Source of the DNA: Strongylocentrotus purpuratus
Taxonomy: Eukaryota > Echinodermata > Echinoidea > Camarodonta > Strongylocentrotidae
Direction of reading: 5' to 3'
Length of the DNA: 64,000 bases
Assembly (NCBI RefSeq): GCF_000002235.5
Contig: NW_022145594.1
Coordinates: 18,268,412 to 18,332,411 of the forward strand
Shown: positions 55,935 through 64,000 of the stretch, piece after piece
Layout of the letters: each line of letters opens with the position of its first letter
Numbering within the stretch: position 1 is the first letter of the stretch
Program-made: the position numbers and the translations under genes
Notes under the pieces: generated by a model
The model's database searches: none
What the model saw: the letters and a program-made list of their open reading frames with translations, nothing else
What the model was told of the DNA's origin: nothing

Positions 55935-57790
55935 ATTGGACATATGAATTAATTCTAACAACTTGAGTATAATTATTATCCCATTTTCCTACAATTCGTT
56001 TGCTATTTATTGTCTTGGTCTCTGTAACCTTGAAAAAAGGGCATTATATGTGTTATTGATCACAATTGTTCTCTTTGTACGCCTATGTTATATGTTACAA
56101 TATTTTACAATTTCTCGTTTTTTTAAACACACGTTCTAAGATAAAAAAATTAATTCTAACAACTTGACTATAATTGTTATCCCATTTCCCCCATTTCATT
56201 CCAATTCATGTTCTTGGTCTCTGTAACCTTGAAAAAAGGTATTATGTTTGTTATTGATCACAATTGTTCTCTTTCCACGCCAATATTATATTTTACAATA
56301 TCTACACGTGTTCTAAGATACCATATCTCATGATTCCTTCCATTTGTCGGCATTATTTTACCATGTGTTGCGTAATACAACTCCCATGTATTGAGGTGAG
56401 AAAGAAGAGAAAGAAAGATTGCAAAGAAGAAAAATTGTTATAATTGTAAATTCGATATAGCATGTTCTTGTGGAAAAGAAGATAAAAAAAAGCATATATA
56501 GATATTGTAATTTGTCGGCATTATTTTACCATGTGTAATATTATACAACTCCAATGTATTTAGGTGAGAAAGAAGAGTAGGAAAGAAAGGAAAGGAAAAA
56601 AAGTATATATTGATACTGTAATTTCTATCTTGTACATGTTATTTTTCTTACAGCTCACTCTTATTCGGGTGGAAAAAAAGGGAAAGAAAATACATTTATC
56701 GTGACTTTGATTTTATATGTGTTATTTCATATGGCTCCCTTGCAATTATATGGGAATGGAAGGGAAAGAAGTTATGGGGAAAACTTTATATTCTGTATTG
56801 CTTTAGCTGCCTCGTATCAAGATAAAAAGGAAGGGAGAGAAACAAACTCTGCAATTTCTGTTTTTCATGTGTTTTATATTTCTCTCTCTTGTCAATATGT
56901 CCGTAACATATATGTTGTTTTACATTTTGTGGGGTCTCAGTCTAGTCTAGTCATTTTTTGTCTGTATTTGAGGTCAGTCGTATAATTAAGTGAGCCTACA
57001 CACCGCAAGCTTTTCTACAACTTCCTCTTTTACTTCTTCTCATCTTGTCTCTCTCCGTTTTCCTGACTTCATGTTATATTCTGTTTTAATTATTTTTGCT
57101 GCCCAAGCAATCTTATCATATCAACTGTATATATTTTAATAATGACAAATCAATTGTAACTGTATTTTATGTTTGAAATATGCAATGAGTGTTTAATTGT
57201 ACACATGATCAGTTCAGCCATTGGGCTGCGACACATGTTTTTTAATAAACCTTGAATTGAATTGAATTGTGGAAAGAAGGGAAAGAAAAAAAAAAAGCAT
57301 TTATAAATATTGTAATTTGTCGGCATTATTTAACCATGTGTAATATTCTACAACTCCAATGTATATAGGTGAGAAAGAAGAGTGAGAAAGAAAGGAAAGG
57401 AAAAAAAAGTATATATAGATATTGTAATTTCTATCTTGTATTTGTTATTATTCTTACAGCTCACTCTTATTCAGGAGGAAAGGAAGGGAAAGAAAATGCA
57501 TTCATTGTGACTTTGATTTTATATGTGGTATTTCATATGGCTCCCTTGCAATTATATGGGAATGGAAGAGAAAGAAGGTATGGGGGGGAAACTTAAAATT
57601 CTTCATTGCTTTAGCTCCATCGTATAAAGGTAAAAAGGAAGGGAGATAACAAAAAAACTCTGCGATTTCGGTCTTACATGTGTTTATATTTCTCTCTCTA
57701 TTCAATTTACATTTTGTGGGGTCTCAGTCTAGTCTAGTCATTTTTTATCTGTATTTGAGGTCAGTCGTATAATTAAGTGAACCTACACAC
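55935..57790. repeat. Locally duplicated AT-rich segments with an embedded LINE-like tail
   Basis: A block of about 190 bases at 55935-56110 (AACAACTTGAGTATAATTAT, TTATTGATCACAATTGTTCT) is repeated at 56145-56325. A longer block at 56500-56990 (GTAATTTGTCGGCATTATT, GCTCACTCTTATTC, CATATGGCTCCCTTGC, GGGGTCTCAGTCTAGTCTAG) is repeated at 57300-57780. Between the long copies, 56995-57265 ends in AATAAACCTTGAATTGAATT, a short TTGAA-type tail typical of some LINEs. The 94- and 75-codon frames here are parts of the repeated block and not called as genes. Positions 57800-58430 are AT-rich spacer. Confidence 0.65.
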
Positions 57791-58437
57791 AGCAAGCTTA
57801 GCTGTCAAATAGGTTTATTTTCCATTTTATTTTATCAATTACTGTTATTCAGGATTATTCATGTGTCCACATTACTTAAAAAATAGAAAGGTTTTGTAAA
57901 ATGTATTATGCTTTGGTATTTTTTTATAGAGTCATCTAACTCTGTCTAGGCATGTGTACCCCAGGATTACATGTATTATACATTTGCATGAAGCTATATT
58001 TACCTGTGTAAATTAAACATAATGTTCTGGCTTTTCTTTCACATAATCCAAATTTCTAAACGGGTAGATCCCATTTTTAATGCAAGTCTTCTTTACTGAA
58101 TAATAACAATAATAATAATGATAATAATCTTTTTTAAACTCCACTCCAAATTTTTATTTAATACGGATATTCGGTGCGTGTACAGGGAGCTTCATGTATA
58201 CCCATGTATCATTTTCACAACAGCTTGGTTCACCGTACTTTTTGAATGAGGTTTTAATATCCAAACGTTCAAATACACTAATATAACAATAATAACAATA
58301 ATAAATGCTTTTTTAACCGAGATGTCTAACCAATAAAAGGACCAGAAAAAAGCATAAAGTGATAATCATGTCTGGTACTTTAAAAATACAGTATCTTAAC
58401 AAATAAAACAGTTTATACATAAATAAATAATTATTAA

Positions 58438-58940
58438 AGGTAATACAAAGTTTTGGAAAATTTTGAAAATTGGGTGGATAGTGATTCTTTACAATTTTGA
58501 TATATTTGGATGCCCCTGTGAATGTATTATAAGCACTAGAAAATTTAGCCCCTGAAACACTTCTGCTTTCGAGAAAAATTGAATATAAAAATTTACCGGT
58601 GCTCCCGGTAAATTTTGATAAATTTCAAATAGCGCCTACGGCCGTACTATGGTAGTTGCGACCATGAACATTTCAGAATATGCAGTTGTGATATATAATT
58701 TCCAAATGGGAATAGCCAATCGGTCGATTTAAGTCAAGAAACATTGTTTTTTTAGCTACATTAATATATTGACCTTGAGAGGGAGCTATACAACATAAAG
58801 AGTTTATTATTTACAATTTCATAACTTTAGACTCCATTTCAACCGGAACAACGATCACTGAATATTGTAGGATCGCATATGCTTCAGATATTTTCATTTA
58901 AACCAAATTCATGACCCCATACCAAAACTTTGTATTACCT
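58438..58940. mobile_element. TIR element with TTAA target duplication, AGGTAATACAAAG ends
   Basis: TTAA (58434-58437) is followed by AGGTAATACAAAGTTTTGG. The right end CCAAAACTTTGTATTACCT is followed by TTAA (58941-58944). The inverted ends match exactly over 19 bases, so the copy may be fairly recent. It is 503 bp with no transposase frame. Confidence 0.75.
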
Positions 58941-59228
58941 TTAAATCCAGGTTTATACTTAAGCTAGAAACTTGTCTACGTATCTAAGAACGTACATGTT
59001 TGTCTGTTTAAATACAGAGCCAAAACTTGTATAAATAATGGTCGTTTGTCGAACGATGAAGGGGCTTGAGCTACCTTTGGGTGTAGGGTAGACTCGGGAT
59101 TAAGCGGCCCTTAGGTGATGAGAGGGGAAGAGCAAGCTGCACATAGGAAAAATCTAATCAGTTTTAAACTTCAAATGTTGTCAGCTGCACCACTTGGACA
59201 TTCCTCACAATTACTTTACATATTAAAC

Positions 59229-59545
59229 ATACTATGTCCCTTTTGCAGCCAGCATCAAATTCTGTAGAACTTTGCAGGAATTATGAAAATGTCATGTATG
59301 TCCTATCTGTGAAATTTAAATATTATTAGTGTACTAGTAATCACATTATGCAAGGAAACTCGTTTACCTTCTAGACCTCACTGTCAGACACTATTGAATG
59401 ATCGACTGACATGTTTTTTCTTTGGTAATAACATACATAAAACGAACTGTAACAGGTACATGAGCATTTGTCTACATCAATAACCCACTACTTGTATTGG
59501 CCGAAATTAAACTGATTGCATCTTTGTGCAGCACAACACATCGTT
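59229..59545 (-). mobile_element. Partial, reversed relative of the 4659-5200 TIR element
   Basis: CATACTATGTCCCTTTTGCAG, CATGTATGTCCTATCTGTGA, CACTGTCAGACACTATTGA and TTGGCCGAAATTAAACTGAT are inverse matches to 4659-5200. Only one terminal inverted repeat is present, so this copy is truncated. Positions 59550-60200 show a poly-A stretch at 59639 and otherwise nothing identifiable. Confidence 0.6.
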
Positions 59546-60205
59546 TAAACTGACTCTTTTTGTAGTTTCCGATGCTTCATGTATTCGGTCAGCTGGACTA
59601 TCTATATCGAAATCCCATTACCCATATTTATCCCATGTAAAAAAAAAAAATAAAAAAAAAATAAAATACCAACGTATGTATGATTGAATTTACTTTGCCG
59701 GATGACCTAATGCAGGGCCTTTTCATATGCACTCTGCTACAACGTATGAAAACGAATAATTTCACCCTTTCTATAGTGTGATATACACTGCCGGACCAAT
59801 CTTTTCAAAAAATCACACATCTCCTTTATCATGAAATCACCCAAGTATAACCCTTTGGGGTACAATATTAGTCTAGCTATTAAGGATAGCTTTTGTCCCC
59901 TATTCGTAAGCGTTGATATCATTCTGTATCATCTGTCAATGTATACTTTATCTTGTGCATTATAATGCTTGATCAATATACATTCTGGTGTAGGCTTCTT
60001 CATTATCAAACATTCAAACATTATGTAACGGGATTATACAACACTGCACATAATTCTTCTATTTATCTGTTGCTTTATGTTTTAATACGTGTATGTAGGG
60101 CGAATGTGGAAATAGCTAACAACGATGAATAAAATCAAATTTATAATAAAAGCATCATTATGAATATGGAGAGTTTACAAGAGTGAACATATATATATTG
60201 TGTGT

Positions 60206-62773
60206 GTGCGTGAGTATGTGTGTGTTTGTGAATGCGGTTGTTAGGGTACGCAATTTATTAATATCACAGAAAAGAAAAAGAAAACGTATTTGGACTTTAG
60301 ATATCACAAGTCCAAAAAATAACTGCCAACATTCAAGTAAAATTGTTATTAAATTTCGATACCACCTTGGTGATCAATGTAGTGATGGTTGTGACTTCTG
60401 AGATGAGGATGGTGATGAAGATGAAGATAAAGATAACAATAATGATGCATGTAAAGATACTTTTAACAGCATTTTTAATAATTTTTTTTATATCAATGAA
60501 CTAATCCTATATATCCACTATACAATGTACAATACAATACAGAACACAGCAAATGACGGCTTACAAATCTCATTTGTTATTATTATTCTTAATAGCATTA
60601 TAATTCATATTTGTATTATTATCATTCTCATTCTCATTCTAATTCTCATTATCATAGTTATTATTATTATCATTATCATCTTCATCATTGCAATACAAAA
60701 CAATGCAATTCAATATGATACAATTATAGCAGGACATGTAATTCATAGACGTCTTTGGTTTTCATGGGATGCATTATTTATAGGCTGTACCTATTCATAT
60801 CATTTGTCGTAAGTTGGCTCTCACACCGAATATTTAGTCGGAGAATGACTTACACCTAACATTGTAAACCACCGTATATCGTAGGTTGCCTACCCTCAAT
60901 GCCAGATTAACCACGTGATCATTTAGACAACGAGTCAGAGGACGTCCCTCGCCGTCTATAGCTTTATAGAAGACGCTTGATCCGTGATCACACGGAGCAC
61001 TAGACAATAGCTAGGGACCTTTCGATTTGCACATTCACGAGTATACTGCAACGTATGAGGTCATTTTTCAAAGCAGTTCGCATGCAACCCTGCTTCACAA
61101 ATGACCGCAGTCGTAGCAGTCCATTAGTGAACGTGCAAATCGAAAAGTCCATACTACAACAAGCCTAGAGCGCAGGTGCTAGCTACCAAGCACAGACTCA
61201 TTGGGCAGGGTAGTCCTTCTAAAATTCTTATACTCAAGATGATGTCATTTCGACCTTGGCCATGAGAAACCTTCTGATTAATTTGCATATTAGTCTCAGC
61301 TCTGTCCTTATGATGTCTTACATCAATTGTGTATATGATTAATTTCTGTGATGAACATTGCTCATTAAAACTTCACTTTTGGCAGATCAAGAATTTGCAC
61401 AAGCAGGGTAACCTGTGTAGTTTTGAGAGTTTTATAGTTACAGTATCGTAGCATCGTGCTAGCGTTTTAAATGGAACAAAGGGAATTCTTGCATTATGAT
61501 TTTCTGTAAAGTATTTCATTGCCGCTTTAACTATTTACCATAAATAAAGCGTGGATTTATTATTATTATTATTATTATTTTTTATAAATAATTTGTTAAT
61601 ATTATTATTTTTTTTGTTTTGGGGGATAATTGATAGACATAGTTATCCGATAACATGTTTGGATATTTCCCCCACCATATCACAACATTGTCACAATTAT
61701 ATTCTTTCTTAACCTACATCGGCAAGATCGGTTAGGTCATACTAGTGTATAAAGGGACACTAGGTCATACGAGCGTAAGACGAGAACGCCTACCTCAGAA
61801 ATGTTCGTGTTAATTTCGTTAATAATTATTCGAGACTTTTAGACATCTTGTATTTCAATATAGCACTTCAACATAAATGGAAACAGAAACAGGGTGTCAT
61901 AATATTAATATTTCTGTACGATTTCTGTTTAAAGAGTTTCAGGTTTTAATTGCCGACTAGTAGGCCCATTATAAATATCTAATGTCGGTGTCAATTACCA
62001 TTTGATATCAATTTCTGTGCGATTTCTGTCAAATGAGTTTCAGGTTTTAATTGCCGACTACATTGTGAGTAAAAAAGGGATTACACCTACAAAATTGCTA
62101 ATTATTAAAAAAAAAAAAAAAATCATCTATGAACAGTAAATTATTATACATCTCCTGTTCATCTAAGCGTGTACACATACCACACAAAAATGATGCCGAA
62201 TGATTTGGGATAAAACAGTCTTTCATAAGATGTATAATAATTTACTAATCATGGATGATTTTTTAAAAATAATTAGCAATTTTCTAGGTGTAAACTTATT
62301 TTTTGACTCACACTGTAGTTGGCAATTAAAACCTGAAACTCATTAAACAGAAACCGCACAGTAGTAGGCCTATTATATCTAATGTCGGTGTTAACTACCA
62401 CTTGAAATCAATTTTCAAGTATAACCGTTAACATTTCTTATTTAGTTTTTTGCGTGTCATTTAATCACTTGTAAATGTTTAAATGTTCATCCAAAAATGC
62501 AATATGAATTTTGGTTTCGTCTGAACACATTCATAATTGTTTCCCAAAACTTTATTTTAGTTTTGGTTACTAATTTAGAATATGATAACCACAATTTTTT
62601 GAAGGAAAGCAAAATTCGGAGCGCTTACTTTGAGGCTGACCGTCTGCAGCAAAGGATACAAATTTGTTAATGCATCATTCTATGAGCTTGTGTTAGCATA
62701 TGATATTCAAGAGCGATATATTATCATTAGACAAAGGTCTACTTTACTTTTTCAGAGGTGATATATTGACGTC
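60206..62773. repeat. Upstream part of duplicated TLR segment, copy 2
   Basis: Matches 35947-38514 at an offset of 24259. The left border falls in a TG-rich stretch (GAGTATGTGTGTG) shared with copy 1, and the sequence before it is unrelated to the 257-bp satellite that precedes copy 1. It includes the same short palindromes (about 61025-61150 and 62018-62360) and the same TTTTTCAG 22 bases before the ATG. Confidence 0.85.
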
Positions 62774-64000
62774 ATGGCAAACGGCTCAATCTTGTACCCG
62801 TTGCTCGTCGCTTGTCTCCTCGTCAGCTCGTCCTTTCAATCTTTACATCGACACGATAAAGATTCGGCGATGACATTCTTAACCCTGGACATGGATAAAT
62901 CTTTCCATGGATGTGATCAGAACCTTGAACTGAAAACGGCTTCTTGCCGCAATAAAGGCCTGGATACTGTTCCCCAGAATCTTTCTGAGGATACCGAGGA
63001 CCTTGACTTGTTTTTTAACAACATCACCAAACTCTTGAATTCCTCGTTTGAAGTATACCCTCTAATCAACTCCTTGGACATTTCTTTGAACGATGTAAGA
63101 GCCATAGAATCCGCCGCTTTTCACCCCCTCAAGGGCTTAGTATACCTGTTTCTATCACAAAACCCACGTCTTGTGCTTCCAGCAACAGGCGTCTTCATGA
63201 TGTCTTCACAGCTTTCCTTTCTCGATTTAGGGTCTTCAAACTTGAAGTCGCTCCCCAATGACACTCTAAAATGGAGTCCACATCTAGATACTGTAGTTCT
63301 GTCCGCCAACCAGCTCACCTCCATCAATGTAAGTTCTTGTGGCATGGCCGACGATGTAACCATGGTTGTTAATCGACTACAACACCTTACGGCGAGATAT
63401 TTTACCTTTGTGTGCCACACTGATACTCTAGATCTTTCAGGAAATCCTATTCAATCAGTAGACCCTGATGTGATCGCATCACTACATGTTCGCTCTTTGA
63501 TACTAGGTAAATATGCACATACTTTTAGCTACGAGGTGTTGGCGAACATCATCCTCGGAATATCAAAATCAGACATCGAACGGCTTAGAATCGAGCACGG
63601 TTCTGTTGGTGCATTTCCCAACGGCTTATTTGATCCACTGCGCAATTCTTCTCTCTCTGTTCTGAGTTTCATTATGTGCGACCTGAATAGCCTCCAACCT
63701 TTAGTCTTCTCCAATTTGACAAAACTCAAACAACTCAGTTTAAGTAGTAACAACCTCCCCATAAACGAAATTCAACCAGACTTTTTCGAGGGCATGAATT
63801 CATTAAAGGTACTGACAATCAACAACAACCAATTAAGAAAAATAAATCCTCACGATCAGACTTGGACAGTGGACTTATCGAAGTTGGACTTATCCGGTAA
63901 TCTGTTTGCAGAAATATCTACATCTGCATTTCGCGGGTTAGGAAATTTAACTTTCTTAGACATGAGCTCGAACGAATACCTTTCTGTCTTTCAGCTGACG
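62774..64000 (+). CDS. Toll-like receptor, second copy, 5' 409 codons (cut by the window end)
   Basis: The ATG lies in the same context as 38515 and the frame is open for exactly 409 codons to the last base of the window, with no stop. The signal peptide and N-terminal cap (first 80 codons) are identical to the first TLR. The leucine-rich repeats then differ at about 39 residues, for example LFFNNITKL for LFLNSITKL and LSLSSNNLPI for FSFSNNKLPI. Codons about 355-405 are again almost identical. The remaining repeats, membrane segment and TIR domain lie beyond the window, so whether the gene is whole cannot be judged. Confidence 0.9.
   Translation, partial: MANGSILYPLLVACLLVSSSFQSLHRHDKDSAMTFLTLDMDKSFHGCDQNLELKTASCRNKGLDTVPQNLSEDTEDLDLFFNNITKLLNSSFEVYPLINSLDISLNDVRAIESAAFHPLKGLVYLFLSQNPRLVLPATGVFMMSSQLSFLDLGSSNLKSLPNDTLKWSPHLDTVVLSANQLTSINVSSCGMADDVTMVVNRLQHLTARYFTFVCHTDTLDLSGNPIQSVDPDVIASLHVRSLILGKYAHTFSYEVLANIILGISKSDIERLRIEHGSVGAFPNGLFDPLRNSSLSVLSFIMCDLNSLQPLVFSNLTKLKQLSLSSNNLPINEIQPDFFEGMNSLKVLTINNNQLRKINPHDQTWTVDLSKLDLSGNLFAEISTSAFRGLGNLTFLDMSSNEYLSVFQLT

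Noticed and set aside
57369-57596. Paired short frames at 56701 and 57369 as a conserved small gene
   Set aside because: They belong to a local duplication, differ in frame between copies and are low in complexity.

Overview
This window looks like genomic DNA from a marine invertebrate deuterostome. An echinoderm, possibly a sea urchin, is my best guess, but the species cannot be fixed from the sequence. The evidence is a single-exon Toll-like receptor (TLR) gene with a second copy 24 kb away, as in the large intronless TLR families of sea urchins. There is also an ovo/OVOL-type zinc-finger gene with ordinary GT-AG introns, AT-rich spacers, and a very dense load of short DNA transposons, LINE/SINE pieces and tandem arrays. 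One stretch is an exactly 500-base run of N (11249-11748).

Layout. Positions 1-9300 are repeats: terminal-inverted-repeat (TIR) elements, hairpin-ended 'tandem-monomer' elements, a 430-bp GC-rich satellite, a LINE reverse-transcriptase scrap, a GAAC-rich minisatellite and a 275-bp array. Positions 9700-11250 hold a decayed PHD-finger-like reading frame. Positions 12085-21598 hold the most interesting gene: five exons with compatible splice phases that join a SET methyltransferase domain, an 18-copy acidic 12-residue repeat, two zinc-binding motifs, a tyrosine-recombinase-like core and a SANT/Myb-like C-terminus. Its introns carry four different hairpin-ended repeats. Positions 21.8-35.95 kb are repeats: a degenerate array of about 183 bp, an internal duplication, and a 257-bp satellite of about 16 units split by a 3.1-kb hAT-like element that itself contains a reversed tRNA-derived SINE and a 113-bp array.

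Positions 35.95-41.2 kb hold a complete TLR of 891 residues with its upstream region. From 60.2 kb to the window end the same segment recurs, offset by 24259 bases, with the first 409 codons of a second TLR. The two copies are identical through the first 80 codons and almost identical upstream, then differ at about 39 amino acids with only about 13 silent codon changes. Between the TLRs lie a foldback element, a probable minus-strand terminal exon (46801-47081), a LINE 3' end, the ovo-like gene (51919-55152) and more duplicated AT-rich repeats.

Two functional themes stand out. One is innate immunity: the TLR pair looks like a small diversifying cluster. The other is chromatin and transcription control: the SET-recombinase-SANT gene and the ovo-like factor. 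I see no rRNA, functional tRNA gene, CRISPR, or retrovirus/LTR element that I can support. All splice sites, repeat borders and counts were read by eye.
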